This document shows, one piece after another, positions 16,486 to 25,648 of a stretch of 64,000 nt of DNA (positions are counted from its first letter, which is position 1; every line of letters starts with the position of its first letter). The notes beneath the pieces are model-generated. The model did not search any database. It was not told where the DNA came from and saw only the letters and a list, made by a program, of their open reading frames with translations. The stretch is from NCBI GenBank assembly GCA_029560875.1, contig JAKQKB010000089.1, positions 1 through 64,000 on the forward strand, in the 5' to 3' direction. Source of the DNA: Bacteroidota bacterium (GTDB lineage: Bacteria > Bacteroidota > Bacteroidia > Bacteroidales > Tenuifilaceae). Position numbers and translations under genes: made by a program.

Positions 16486-17811
16486 ATGTTTGGTAACCAA
16501 ATTGTTGATTATTTACAGGGGGTTGGCTATTTCCCAATTACTTTTGGAATTATATTAAGTTTATTAATCCTGCTTTTACTCCTTGTTTGTTCAGCGCTAA
16601 TGAGCGGAACTGAGTCGGCTTACTTCTCACTTTCGCCTGCGGATATCGATGCAGTTGAGCGTAATACACATAAATCCGACAAATATGTTTTGAAGAACAT
16701 AGAGGACTCCGAAAAATTATTGGCTACGGTACTTATTGGTAATAATCTTGTGAATGTGGCTATTGTTATTCTTTCATCGTTTATTACCAATTCTCTCATT
16801 GATTTTTCCAAAGCACCCTTGGCTGGGTTTGTTTTTCAGGTTGTTATAATAACCTTTATACTTCTACTTTTTGGTGAAATTATGCCCAAAGTCTTGGCCA
16901 CCAATAAGTCTTTAAAGTTTTCACGTTTTGTTGCTTATCCTATTTATTTGATGATAAAAGTTCTAAGGCCTCTGAATAGTCTATTAATTTCTTCAACATA
17001 TAGAATTGGTAAACGGTTCGCTCCCAAAAAGAACATCTCTATGGATGAACTTAGCGATGCTTTAGATATTACAACCGACGGGATTGCCGAGGAGAAGAAA
17101 ATACTTCATGGGATAGTAAATTTTGGTAACATAATGGTTAGCGAAATTATGAAGCCTCGGATTGATGTTGTTGCCGTTGAGGATGATACGCCTTTTGAGG
17201 ATTTGAAAAAAGTCGTGGTCGATTCGGGCTATAGTAGAATACCTGTTTACCATACCTCGTTCGATGGTGTTAAGGGAATTCTCTACGTTAAGGACTTAAT
17301 TCCTTACATCGATAGGGATAACTCTTTCCGTTGGCAGAATCTTATTCGTGCGCCTTACTTTGTTCCTGAAAGCAAAAAAATTAATGCCTTGTTAGCCGAG
17401 TTTCAGGTTAAGCAAATACATATGGCTATTGTTGTTGATGAGTATGGTGGTAAAAGTGGAATTATAACCCTGGAGGATATTTTAGAGGAAATTGTGGGTG
17501 AGATTTCCGACGAGTCTGATGAGGATATTCAACTCTACACAAAAATAGATAGTCTGAATTATATGTTTGAGGCCAAGGTTCAGTTGAACGATTTTTGTAA
17601 GATAGTGAATTGCGATGATTATATCTTCGACGATGTTCGTGGCGAAGCAGAAACCTTGGCTGGTCTTATACTGGAAATAACAGGGCACATTCCTGCAAAA
17701 AATGAGATGGTAAAATGTAAGAATTTCAATTTTACTATCGATGCAGTTGATAATAAGCGAATAAAACGAATTAAAGTTCAAATAACTTCTCAACCTACAG
17801 ATAATGCTTAA
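16486..17811 (+). CDS. gldE: Gliding motility-associated protein GldE (CNNM/CorC-type)
   Basis: 441 residues from the ATG at 16486 (a TTG two codons earlier is possible). The N-terminal DUF21/CNNM membrane domain has about four hydrophobic helices (MSGTESAYFS motif), followed by a CBS pair (IMKPRIDVVAVEDD; VVDEYGGKSGIITLED) and a CorC/HlyC-associated domain at the C-terminus. The fold is shared with magnesium/cobalt efflux proteins. Adjacency to gldD makes the GldE assignment firm. Its stop overlaps the gldD start by 8 bases. Its link to type IX secretion and gliding is from genetics of related species. Confidence 0.93.
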   Translation: MFGNQIVDYLQGVGYFPITFGIILSLLILLLLLVCSALMSGTESAYFSLSPADIDAVERNTHKSDKYVLKNIEDSEKLLATVLIGNNLVNVAIVILSSFITNSLIDFSKAPLAGFVFQVVIITFILLLFGEIMPKVLATNKSLKFSRFVAYPIYLMIKVLRPLNSLLISSTYRIGKRFAPKKNISMDELSDALDITTDGIAEEKKILHGIVNFGNIMVSEIMKPRIDVVAVEDDTPFEDLKKVVVDSGYSRIPVYHTSFDGVKGILYVKDLIPYIDRDNSFRWQNLIRAPYFVPESKKINALLAEFQVKQIHMAIVVDEYGGKSGIITLEDILEEIVGEISDESDEDIQLYTKIDSLNYMFEAKVQLNDFCKIVNCDDYIFDDVRGEAETLAGLILEITGHIPAKNEMVKCKNFNFTIDAVDNKRIKRIKVQITSQPTDNA

Positions 17812-18388
17812 TCGAATATATTTTTTCTCAGCAATATTCTTTGTTGTTTTGATTTGGAGTTGCGACTCTGCATCGGTACCAAAACCACGTGGCTATTTCC
17901 GAATCGATTTCCCTGAGAAGGAATACCGTGTTTTTGACTCAATTTATCCATTCACGTTTCGGTATCCGGTTTATGGTAAGGTTAATCCCGAGAGCAATAG
18001 AGGTCAAGATGGTGGACAATGGTTAAATGTTGATTTCCCTCAGTATAAGGCTCGAATTCATTTGAGTTACAAGGATGTTTCGGGGAATCTGAATGCAATG
18101 ATGGAGGATGCTCGTTCATTAGCCTACAAGCATACCGTTAAGGCCGATGCAATTGATGAGCGAATATTTTCAAATTCTGAAAAAAAAGTGTACGGTGTTT
18201 TGTACGATATCAGAGGGAACTCGGCTAGTTCAATACAATTTTTTCTTACCGATTCATCGAAACATTATATTCGAGGTGCCCTTTATTTTCGTGTTGAACC
18301 CAACAAGGACTCTTTGGCCCCTGCTGTCGATTTCTTCACAAAAGATGTTGTTGCGTTCATAGAATCGTTTGAGTGGAAGATAAAGTAA
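17804..18388 (+). CDS. gldD: Gliding motility lipoprotein GldD
   Basis: 194 residues. A lipoprotein signal peptide ends at a Cys in LIWSCDSAS, and the GldD-typical start of the mature protein follows (KPRGYFRIDFPEKEYRVFD). It overlaps gldE by 8 bases, so the two are translationally coupled. GldD is an essential gliding lipoprotein in Flavobacterium, and the family is widespread in Bacteroidota with a type IX system even when they do not glide. The precise biochemical role is unknown. Confidence 0.93.
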   Translation: MLNRIYFFSAIFFVVLIWSCDSASVPKPRGYFRIDFPEKEYRVFDSIYPFTFRYPVYGKVNPESNRGQDGGQWLNVDFPQYKARIHLSYKDVSGNLNAMMEDARSLAYKHTVKADAIDERIFSNSEKKVYGVLYDIRGNSASSIQFFLTDSSKHYIRGALYFRVEPNKDSLAPAVDFFTKDVVAFIESFEWKIK

Positions 18389-18394
18389 TACACT

Positions 18395-19003
18395 ATGCCG
18401 ATTTTCAAGGAGATACATAGCGACGATAATCATATTGCCATTTGGCAGATTGATGAGAGCGAGGATGTGTTGCTGAGAGAATTCGGTTTGTTAGTCGATT
18501 TACCTGTAAACCCTCGTCGTAGGCTTGAACGTTTGGCTGTACTCAATCTTATTAAGCAATTGGGATTAGGCGATAAATACCACTATCAACCTGATGGAAG
18601 GCCCTACTTGCCAACGAACGATTCTCATATATCCATTAGCCATGCTGGTAACAAGGTTGTTGTAGCCGTTAATCCCAGTAAACCCATTGGAGTAGATATT
18701 GAGCAAACGGAACGGAACTACAAGCGTGTTGCCCCAAAGTTTATGTCACAAAGGGAGATTTGCCATGTTACAAACTATGGCGCAAATGAACTCTCGTTGA
18801 TTTGGTGCGTAAAGGAGGCTGTTTATAAACTACCTTGGGGCGTTTCAAAATGCTTTAGTACAGAGGTTGATGTTCTGGTTGAGGTTGATATGCTACATAG
18901 AGGGTGGTGTACTGTTAAGGTGAAGCATAACGGCGAGTGGAATTATATGAGGGCAAATTTTGAGTATTTCGATAATTACTGTTTGGTTTGGGTTAACCTG
19001 TAA
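18395..19003 (+). CDS. 4'-phosphopantetheinyl transferase (Sfp-type)
   Basis: 202 residues, about the size of Sfp-type enzymes. The Mg/CoA-binding motifs are visible: IGVDIEQTER in the middle and WCVKEAVYKL further on, plus the HISISHAG segment. It transfers the phosphopantetheine arm of CoA to acyl or peptidyl carrier proteins. It begins 6 bases after gldD, part of the same operon as in many Bacteroidota. Confidence 0.92.
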   Translation: MPIFKEIHSDDNHIAIWQIDESEDVLLREFGLLVDLPVNPRRRLERLAVLNLIKQLGLGDKYHYQPDGRPYLPTNDSHISISHAGNKVVVAVNPSKPIGVDIEQTERNYKRVAPKFMSQREICHVTNYGANELSLIWCVKEAVYKLPWGVSKCFSTEVDVLVEVDMLHRGWCTVKVKHNGEWNYMRANFEYFDNYCLVWVNL

Positions 19004-19013
19004 ATTTGAGGCA

Positions 19014-19721
19014 ATGGGAAATATCTATCAAAATATAATTAAATCGAAAAAACGAGTGGTTGCTTTACTCCTCGACCCCGATAAGGAAACGAAATACGAT
19101 ATAAAGCATGTACTTGAATTAGCAAATAAGTCGAGTGTATCGTTGGTAATGGTGGGTGGGAGTTTGGTTAACTCTAACATCGATGAGTTTGTTAAAACTG
19201 TGAAAAGCAATACCTCTTTACCCGTGCTCCTTTTTCCTGGTAGTGCACTACAGTTCACATCCAATGCCGATGGTATTTTGTTGCTTTCGCTTATATCGGG
19301 GCGTAACCCAGAGTTTTTAATTGGTAATCATGTTCAGGTGTCGTATAAACTTAAACAGAGCGGGATTGAGGTAATACCTACTGGGTATATTTTGATTGAG
19401 AGCGGTGGTACAACCTCGGTTCAGTATATGAGTAATACATTGCCAATCCCTTCCACAAAGCCCGAAATTGCAGCAGCAACAGCTTTGGCAGGTGAACAAC
19501 TGGGCTTAAAGTTGATTTACCTTGAGGCAGGGAGCGGAGCAACCAACACTGTTCCAATAGAATTGATTCAAAAGGTGAAATCCGACATCACAATTCCACT
19601 TATTGTTGGCGGTGGTTTGCGAAGTCCCGAGCAAATAAAATCTGCTTTCGACGCTGGTGCCGATATGGTGGTAATTGGTAATGGGATTGAAGGTAATCCA
19701 GACTTGCTTAAATTAATCTAA
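19014..19721 (+). CDS. Geranylgeranylglyceryl/heptaprenylglyceryl phosphate synthase (PcrB/GGGPS family)
   Basis: 235 residues from the ATG at 19014. The frame opens earlier inside the upstream gene, but the family start MGNIYQNI fits here. It is a TIM-barrel prenyltransferase with LLDPDKE (Asp binding Mg and diphosphate), the YLEAGSGA segment, and the phosphate-binding GGGLRSPEQ and GNGIEG loops. It joins a polyprenyl diphosphate to sn-glycerol-1-phosphate, an ether-lipid reaction best known from archaea. The Bacteroidota enzymes form a group II subset. The physiological product here is not known. Confidence 0.92.
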   Translation: MGNIYQNIIKSKKRVVALLLDPDKETKYDIKHVLELANKSSVSLVMVGGSLVNSNIDEFVKTVKSNTSLPVLLFPGSALQFTSNADGILLLSLISGRNPEFLIGNHVQVSYKLKQSGIEVIPTGYILIESGGTTSVQYMSNTLPIPSTKPEIAAATALAGEQLGLKLIYLEAGSGATNTVPIELIQKVKSDITIPLIVGGGLRSPEQIKSAFDAGADMVVIGNGIEGNPDLLKLI

Positions 19722-19724
19722 AAA

Positions 19725-21371
19725 TTACTCCACAATTTCCTTTATTGGAGTTCCCATGCTTCCATTTGGCCAAGTTGTGCCAAGCAAGGTTGATAGTGTT
19801 GGTGCAACGTCGTTCATATTTACGGGCGAAAGAATAGACTTGCGCTTCATCTTCCAGCCATACCAAATTAATGGAACGTGAGTGTCGTAATCGTAAGCGG
19901 AATTGCCAGAGGATACTGACCCGTTTCGCTCTACCCAGCCTGGTTCTAGGTTAATAATAACATCGCCAGAACGGCGTTGGTTGAAACTGTTTTGAAACTT
20001 GACCATTATTCCATTTGCAAAGTTTGCGGTTTGTAATGTGTGTGCTGTAGTGCTATTTGCTACGCCAGAGAACTCGAGCATAAAATCGGCAACTTTTTGC
20101 TGGAAATCCTCCAGTTTGATATTGGAGTCCTCTATTAACCTTCGGTTCAAGAAAATTTGTTTTTCGTGGTAGGCTGTAATCCATGCACCCTGTCCGTACG
20201 AGGCGTTTAGGTAGCTACCCAGTAATATCATTGCCTTTTTAGGGTCAAAATATCCTCCAGGGATTTTGGATTTTTCCAAATAATCGGGTGATGATGCAAT
20301 TCCTTGGTCGGAGGTGAGTATAACAAGCACATTCTCTTTTCCAATATTCATTGATAAAAATTCAAGAAAATGCGATAGTTCTTTATCTAGTTTAAGATAA
20401 GTGTCCTCCATCTCGATGGAGTGGGGGCCATATTTTTGCCCAATATTTCTGTTTGCACTAAATGTTAGGCATAGTAGGTCAGTGTGTTCATCGCGTCCTA
20501 AGTCTTCGCCAACAACGGTAGCAATGGCCATGTCCTTAGTTAGGAGATTTCCGAAAGGCGATTCTGTTAGCCGCGAATAGTTAGTTGTAGGCTGGGGCTT
20601 TCCAATGATACCTTCAACAAACGATTTTAGTTTATCCGATAGTTTTTTCTTTGTTTCCACTGACTTTACCTTTGCAGTATCAGCTTCCTCATAAGTGTTA
20701 ATTGGGTTTAGCGCTTTCCATTCTCTATCAATGTAAAGTTTAGAGAAACCTTTGTTGTTGAAAGTATCTAGCCACACTGGAATGTTTTCTGCAAAGTAAC
20801 TACTGGTAACAAAAGTCCCTTTTTCTTGGTCGAACCAGTAAACTCCAGAGGCATTGTGGCCTGTTAGGAGTATTGCGGAGCCAGCATCGAGCGATATTCC
20901 TATAACTTTGGATTTCGGATTATTGAGGATTAATTCGTCGCCCAAAGTACTGGTCACTAGGTTTTTTGCAGATACCTTGCCGCTAAAAAAACTACCACCA
21001 ACGGTTGATACTTTTTCATCACTTACAGCAAGAACTTCCTGTCCGTTGGTTCTGGAATACCATTTGTCAGATATAATTCCGTGCATTGATGGGTTTGTAC
21101 CCGTTGATATTGTTGCGATTCCTGGGTATGGCTGAGTTAGAAGATAGTTGTATCGTGCATTTTTACAGTTGGCTCCCTCGTTCACAAGTAGTTTAAAGCC
21201 TCCATCGGAAAATTTATCCCAGTATCGGGTTATATAGTCGAAACGCATTTGGCTAACCACAATTTCAACAATTAATTTTGGCTTTTCGGATGGAATAGCC
21301 CTATTTTGCTGAGCATTAACTGATGTTGAAATCAATACAATAAGCGAATACAATACAATAGCGTTCTTCAT
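19725..21371 (-). CDS. PafA-like alkaline phosphatase superfamily protein lacking its active-site residues
   Basis: 548 residues with a signal peptide (cut near VNAQQ). The whole length follows the PafA alkaline phosphatase: for example VVSQMRFDY, STGTNPSMHGI, YGPHSIEMEDTYLKLDKEL and YDTHVPLIWYGW. Compared by eye with Elizabethkingia PafA, the zinc ligand Asp38 is Ser (VVSQM), nucleophile Thr79 is Pro (TQPYPG), Asp305 is Arg and His309 is Gln (NRNIGQK), His353 is Gln (SDQG), and His486 is Gly. Only Asp352 survives. It is probably a secreted pseudoenzyme with a binding role. A TATTTTTG box lies at 21397-21404. It converges on the GGGPS gene. Confidence 0.88.
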   Translation of the reverse strand: MKNAIVLYSLIVLISTSVNAQQNRAIPSEKPKLIVEIVVSQMRFDYITRYWDKFSDGGFKLLVNEGANCKNARYNYLLTQPYPGIATISTGTNPSMHGIISDKWYSRTNGQEVLAVSDEKVSTVGGSFFSGKVSAKNLVTSTLGDELILNNPKSKVIGISLDAGSAILLTGHNASGVYWFDQEKGTFVTSSYFAENIPVWLDTFNNKGFSKLYIDREWKALNPINTYEEADTAKVKSVETKKKLSDKLKSFVEGIIGKPQPTTNYSRLTESPFGNLLTKDMAIATVVGEDLGRDEHTDLLCLTFSANRNIGQKYGPHSIEMEDTYLKLDKELSHFLEFLSMNIGKENVLVILTSDQGIASSPDYLEKSKIPGGYFDPKKAMILLGSYLNASYGQGAWITAYHEKQIFLNRRLIEDSNIKLEDFQQKVADFMLEFSGVANSTTAHTLQTANFANGIMVKFQNSFNQRRSGDVIINLEPGWVERNGSVSSGNSAYDYDTHVPLIWYGWKMKRKSILSPVNMNDVAPTLSTLLGTTWPNGSMGTPIKEIVE

Positions 21372-21418
21372 ACAATAAAGGGTAATTTTGTTGGCTCAAA
21401 AATAATCAAAATAGGTAT

Positions 21419-23338
21419 CTACGGTAAGTACTGAATAACTCTTGAGTAATTTTTTTCAGATGTACTTACTTTAACGATATAATTTCCTGAATTTAAAGAT
21501 GTGTTCATTGAAGATGTTGGTAAGTAAATTCTAACATCTCCTGAGTTATAGTTAGTTTTTTGAGTCCTGAAAATTTGTTTACCATCCAAAGAATAAACAG
21601 AAACTTCAACAAAGTCAGGTTTGTCAAGCTGGAGGGCAATATTTATACTTTCGGAGAAAGGATTTGGGAAAACAGAAATAGTTTTGTTATCGGTCAGTTC
21701 ATCCACATTTACCATATAAATGTTTATGGGGATTGTTTTATTAGCTGTTACATCGGTTTGTCCTTCTACGGTTACATAGTTGGTTGCGCTCACATTGTAA
21801 CTGTAGTCTTTACCGTAAGGGAAATTGCTAAACACAGCTTTACCTTCACTATTTGTATAAGCAGCACTTCCATTCAGTGTTACGATTGCATTGGCAAGTG
21901 CATTTCCGTTGTGTTTGACTTCAAATGTAACCTCATATTTCAATTTTGGTAGGGTAATATCTTGAATTATTTTGGTTCTCAAATCGGTTACAGTTATTGA
22001 TTGGCTCTTTGACTCGTACCCTAAGGCGGAGTAGGTTACATCCCAAGTTCCCGGTTCAATGGGGCGTGCATAAAAACCGTTTGAGCTATTGGAATAAACC
22101 TCGGAACTATCCTTGTCATGCGCAGATATGTACACTTTTGCTTTTATTGGGTTGTTGTCTTCATCTTTAATAATGCCCTGTATTCCACCATTGCAGATTT
22201 CCATATAGTTGAGTATCGACTCCTTGTTATAGTCCCAGTGTGCAGGGAGCAAATCCGAACTCAATAATTTAATATCTGAAATTTCGAGAGTAATCTCGCG
22301 GCAGTGATGCCAGTAGTTCATATAATCCTGTCGGCCTCCTTCTACAACATACCAATCACCACCGTGGGTAACGCCATTGTCTTCGCCTGTGAAATAGCCC
22401 GCAGGGCTATACTTTTGCGCAGTATCGGCATACGCTCGGCTAACGGTGTAATACCAGTTATGGTCGGCGTGCTTTCTCTCTATTGACTCCCAAGTGTCCC
22501 AAGGGTAGTTGGCCAGTTCAATCCCTCCGTGGAAATTGGCCGAGGCTGTAAACCTATGCTGGCTGGCAAAGTTCATCATTGCTTGGGTTTCTGCTTGCCA
22601 ACTATAGCCGTCAGGATGATTTCCTGCTCTTGGGTCGGGGAAGTTTCTGTTAATATCTACGCTATTGGCGTTATACCTCCTAGAGCCGCTAACGGTATTA
22701 TTCCCCGCATAGTAGGTTCCATCGGGGTTGGCGTTTGGGTTTATGTAAATGGCCATATTATCCACAATGTCTTTTATGCGAGTATTGGTGTTGTACTGGC
22801 TAAGCAAGTAATCTATTAGACGAAGCATTAGCACATAACCAGTGACTTCGTCGCCGTGCATTGTACTTGTGTAGAAGAATTCTTGTTCAGCTTCGTCGTC
22901 GCTTACATTGTCTGATATTTTAACCACGTAAAGTTTCCTGCCTTCAACAGTAGTTCCAATGGAATCGAGTTTACAAAGATTTGGGTAGTCTGTTTCAAAC
23001 TTCTTCATCATCTCCCTGTAAACTGCATAGGTTGGATAGCGGTCCCAGTTGGCCATTTGGCTAATATCAGTTGCCATGTTTAAAGCCTTAGTTGCCACTA
23101 GTGAAGGGGGTGTGAGTAGCTCAATCTTGTAGCCCAGTTTTTGGAAGTTTTCAAACTCTTTTAGGTTTGCATAAGCCCAAACGGTGTCCTTTACAACCTT
23201 GTCTATCGATATAAGTTTCGTTATTTTAGTGTTTATGGATTCTTTGTTTGGTTCAATAAACTTAAAGTACTTTTCAGGGTGCTGAGAGTATGCATTTATA
23301 CATGAGAATATAAGCAGTGTAAAAAGAAGTTTTTTCAT
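21419..23338 (-). CDS. Secreted M14 zinc carboxypeptidase with type IX sorting domain
   Basis: 639 residues. Signal peptide, then an M14 domain (about 110-390) with zinc ligands HGDE (STMHGDEVTGY) and the His in SANFHGG, and the catalytic Glu in EITLEISD. Two carboxypeptidase-regulatory/CNA-like beta-sandwiches follow (about 395-545). The C-terminus (about 560-639) is a type A type IX sorting domain: VFPNPFSESI, VYSLDGKQIF and LNSGNYIVKV. It resembles Porphyromonas CPG70 in layout. It should be exported by the type IX system and trim C-terminal residues of peptides outside the cell. Confidence 0.95.
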   Translation of the reverse strand: MKKLLFTLLIFSCINAYSQHPEKYFKFIEPNKESINTKITKLISIDKVVKDTVWAYANLKEFENFQKLGYKIELLTPPSLVATKALNMATDISQMANWDRYPTYAVYREMMKKFETDYPNLCKLDSIGTTVEGRKLYVVKISDNVSDDEAEQEFFYTSTMHGDEVTGYVLMLRLIDYLLSQYNTNTRIKDIVDNMAIYINPNANPDGTYYAGNNTVSGSRRYNANSVDINRNFPDPRAGNHPDGYSWQAETQAMMNFASQHRFTASANFHGGIELANYPWDTWESIERKHADHNWYYTVSRAYADTAQKYSPAGYFTGEDNGVTHGGDWYVVEGGRQDYMNYWHHCREITLEISDIKLLSSDLLPAHWDYNKESILNYMEICNGGIQGIIKDEDNNPIKAKVYISAHDKDSSEVYSNSSNGFYARPIEPGTWDVTYSALGYESKSQSITVTDLRTKIIQDITLPKLKYEVTFEVKHNGNALANAIVTLNGSAAYTNSEGKAVFSNFPYGKDYSYNVSATNYVTVEGQTDVTANKTIPINIYMVNVDELTDNKTISVFPNPFSESINIALQLDKPDFVEVSVYSLDGKQIFRTQKTNYNSGDVRIYLPTSSMNTSLNSGNYIVKVSTSEKNYSRVIQYLP

Positions 23339-23407
23339 AAAAAAGTGTTTGAATGACTTTGTAAAATTACTCCATTTTTGTTGAGTTTTTTCTTTGTAAA
23401 CAAAAAA

Positions 23408-23425
23408 GGAGCCAAAAATGGCTCC
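23408..23425 (-). terminator. Terminator of the DUF4870 gene
   Basis: GGAGCC / GGCTCC stem with a 6-base loop. On the minus strand a run of six T follows. It lies 23 bases past the stop of the DUF4870 gene. Confidence 0.85.
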
Positions 23426-23447
23426 CCTTTCGATAACGAAAATTATT

Positions 23448-23813
23448 CTAGTTAATGATATTGATACTTAATGGATAGTTGAATCTTTCTGAATTAGCCG
23501 ATTTAACCGAGGCTATAATTGTACAAACCAATGCAAAAACTCCAATTACCGCTAGCAGAAGAAATCCGATTAAAAGGAGTACTAGTATCCCTGCAATCAT
23601 TAGGTAGATTGTTGCAGAAATTTGAAAGTTCAATGCTTCTTTGCCCTGACGGTCAACTTCCGAGTACTGGTCTTTTTTCATTAACCATATAATAAGTGGC
23701 CCAATTATATGTCCAAAAGGAATGATAATTCCTGATAGAGCAGATAGGTGGCAAAGCATTGAGAATGTTTTCTCCTCCTCGCAGCTGTAGTTGATTTTTT
23801 CGATTGTTTCCAT
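23448..23813 (-). CDS. DUF4870 family membrane protein
   Basis: 121 residues. A short polar N-terminus leads to the DUF4870 pattern: HLSALSGIIIPFGHIIGPLIIWLMKK, an EVDRQGKEALNFQIS loop and two further hydrophobic segments. There are three to four membrane helices in total. Function is unknown for the family. It is transcribed after ettA (64 bases downstream of its stop) and ends at a clear terminator. Confidence 0.9.
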   Translation of the reverse strand: METIEKINYSCEEEKTFSMLCHLSALSGIIIPFGHIIGPLIIWLMKKDQYSEVDRQGKEALNFQISATIYLMIAGILVLLLIGFLLLAVIGVFALVCTIIASVKSANSERFNYPLSINIIN

Positions 23814-23877
23814 ACAAAATTTTATTAGAAAGACTTTTTTAGTTGCTGTTTTGCTGTATCAATATTACATTAATTAT

Positions 23878-25551
23878 TTATTCCATCAATTTGCGGTACT
23901 TGATTCTGTGAGGAGCATCATCGCCAAGGCGTTTTCTTCTGTTCTCCTCGTAATCGGAGAATCCACCCTCAAAGAAGTAGATTTGTGAATCGCCTTCAAA
24001 GGCTAGAATATGTGTACAAATTCTGTCCAAGAACCAACGGTCGTGTGATATAACAACAGCGCAACCTGCAAAATCGTCCAAACCTTCTTCCAGCGCACGG
24101 AGTGTGTTAACGTCCATATCGTTGGTTGGCTCATCTAGGAGAATTACGTTGCCTTCTTCCTTAAGAGCTAGGGCTAAGTGCAATCTATTGCGCTCGCCAC
24201 CAGATAGCATGTGGCATTTCTTTTCCTGGTCGCCGCCAGAAAAGTTGAAACGGGCAACATATGCACGGGCATTAATTTGGCGGTTGCCAAGCATAATATT
24301 GTCCAATCCGCCAGAAATAACCTCAAAAACAGTTTTTTCGGGGTCGATGGCTTTGTGCTGCTGGTCAACGTAGGCAAGTTTTACGGTTTCGCCCACCTTA
24401 AAATCACCTTTATCGGCATTTTCCAATCCCATAATTAGTCGGAAAAGGGTTGTTTTACCAGCACCGTTTGGTCCAATTACCCCAACAATGCCGTTTGGTG
24501 GTAAACTAAAGTTAAGATTGTCAAAAAGCAACTTGTCGCCAAATGCCTTGGAAACATTATTGGCTTCAATTACCGTATTTCCAAGACGTGGACCATTGGG
24601 TATAAATATCTCTAATTTCTCCTCTTTTTGCTTTACATCCTCGTTAAGCAGTTTGTCGTAGGCCGAAAGACGAGCCTTGGATTTTGCCTGACGGGCTTTG
24701 GGTGACATTCGAACCCAATCCAACTCGCGCTCAAGTGTTTTCCTGCGTTTGCTTTCCTGCTTTTCCTCCTGTGCTAGTCTGTTCGATTTTTGCTCCAACC
24801 ACGATGAGTAGTTTCCTTTCCAAGGAATACCTTCGCCACGGTCGAGTTCAAGAATCCAACCAGCAACGTTGTCTAAGAAGTAACGGTCGTGGGTGATTGC
24901 AATTACTGTTCCTTTGTACTGCTGTAGGTGCATCTCTAACCATTGAACCGACTCGGCATCGAGGTGGTTTGTTGGCTCATCGAGCAGTAGAACGTCGGGT
25001 TCTTGCAGGAGTAATCGGCAAAGGGCAACACGGCGGCGTTCTCCTCCTGAGAGCACTTTAACAGGGGCATCTCCATCTGGGCAACGGAGGGCGTCCATTG
25101 CTCTTTCGAGCTTTGAGTCTAGGTTCCAAGCATCAAGATGGTCAATTTTCTCTGTAAGTTCGCCTTGGCGCTCAATGAGTTTGTTCATTTCGTCGTCGCT
25201 CATTGGCTCGGCAAACTTGGCATTAACTGCTTCGTACTCTTGGAGTAAATCAACAATTTCCTTAACGCCTTCCTGAACAATTTCCTTAACTGTTTTTGTT
25301 TCGTCGAGATGCGGTTCCTGCTCAAGGTATCCAACTGTATAGCCTGGCGAGAAAACTACTTCACCCTCGAAAGCCTTCTCAACTCCAGCAATAATCTTTA
25401 GTAATGTTGATTTACCTGAGCCATTCAAACCAATGATGCCTATTTTTGCACCATAAAAGAATGAAAGGTAAATGTTGTTCAACACTCTCTTTTGTGGTGG
25501 AAAGGTTTTGCTAACCCCCACCATCGAAAAAATAATTTTCTCGTCGGCCAT
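23878..25551 (-). CDS. ettA: Energy-dependent translational throttle protein EttA (ABC-F ATPase)
   Basis: 557 residues, the usual EttA length. Two ABC cassettes: Walker A GLNGSGKST with signature LSGGERRRVA, and Walker A GPNGAGKTT with signature LSGGERNRLH. Both Walker B motifs read LLDEPTN. A P-site tRNA-interaction-type linker of charged residues lies between them, and there are no membrane segments. EttA binds the ribosomal E site and gates the first elongation step according to ATP/ADP. A TACTTTTG box is at 25584-25591. Confidence 0.95.
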   Translation of the reverse strand: MADEKIIFSMVGVSKTFPPQKRVLNNIYLSFFYGAKIGIIGLNGSGKSTLLKIIAGVEKAFEGEVVFSPGYTVGYLEQEPHLDETKTVKEIVQEGVKEIVDLLQEYEAVNAKFAEPMSDDEMNKLIERQGELTEKIDHLDAWNLDSKLERAMDALRCPDGDAPVKVLSGGERRRVALCRLLLQEPDVLLLDEPTNHLDAESVQWLEMHLQQYKGTVIAITHDRYFLDNVAGWILELDRGEGIPWKGNYSSWLEQKSNRLAQEEKQESKRRKTLERELDWVRMSPKARQAKSKARLSAYDKLLNEDVKQKEEKLEIFIPNGPRLGNTVIEANNVSKAFGDKLLFDNLNFSLPPNGIVGVIGPNGAGKTTLFRLIMGLENADKGDFKVGETVKLAYVDQQHKAIDPEKTVFEVISGGLDNIMLGNRQINARAYVARFNFSGGDQEKKCHMLSGGERNRLHLALALKEEGNVILLDEPTNDMDVNTLRALEEGLDDFAGCAVVISHDRWFLDRICTHILAFEGDSQIYFFEGGFSDYEENRRKRLGDDAPHRIKYRKLME

Positions 25552-25583
25552 TTATCTACTAGTTATTCATTTGAATTATGGTA

Positions 25584-25591
25584 CAAAAGTA
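25584..25591 (-). promoter_or_regulatory. Candidate -7 element (TACTTTTG) for ettA
   Basis: TACTTTTG on the minus strand, 32 bases before the ettA start and directly after the terminator of the upstream gene. No -33 box was found. Confidence 0.5.
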
Positions 25592-25629
25592 ACCGCTGGC
25601 AAAGAATTTTAAAAACTTTGCCAGCGGTT
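25591..25629 (-). terminator. Terminator hairpin after the unknown secreted protein gene
   Basis: A perfect 14-base inverted repeat (AACCGCTGGCAAAG / CTTTGCCAGCGGTT) with an 11-base AT-rich loop, 20 bases past the stop of the upstream minus-strand gene. It isolates ettA from that gene. Confidence 0.85.
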
Positions 25630-25648
25630 TTGTAAAATAAATTATGAT

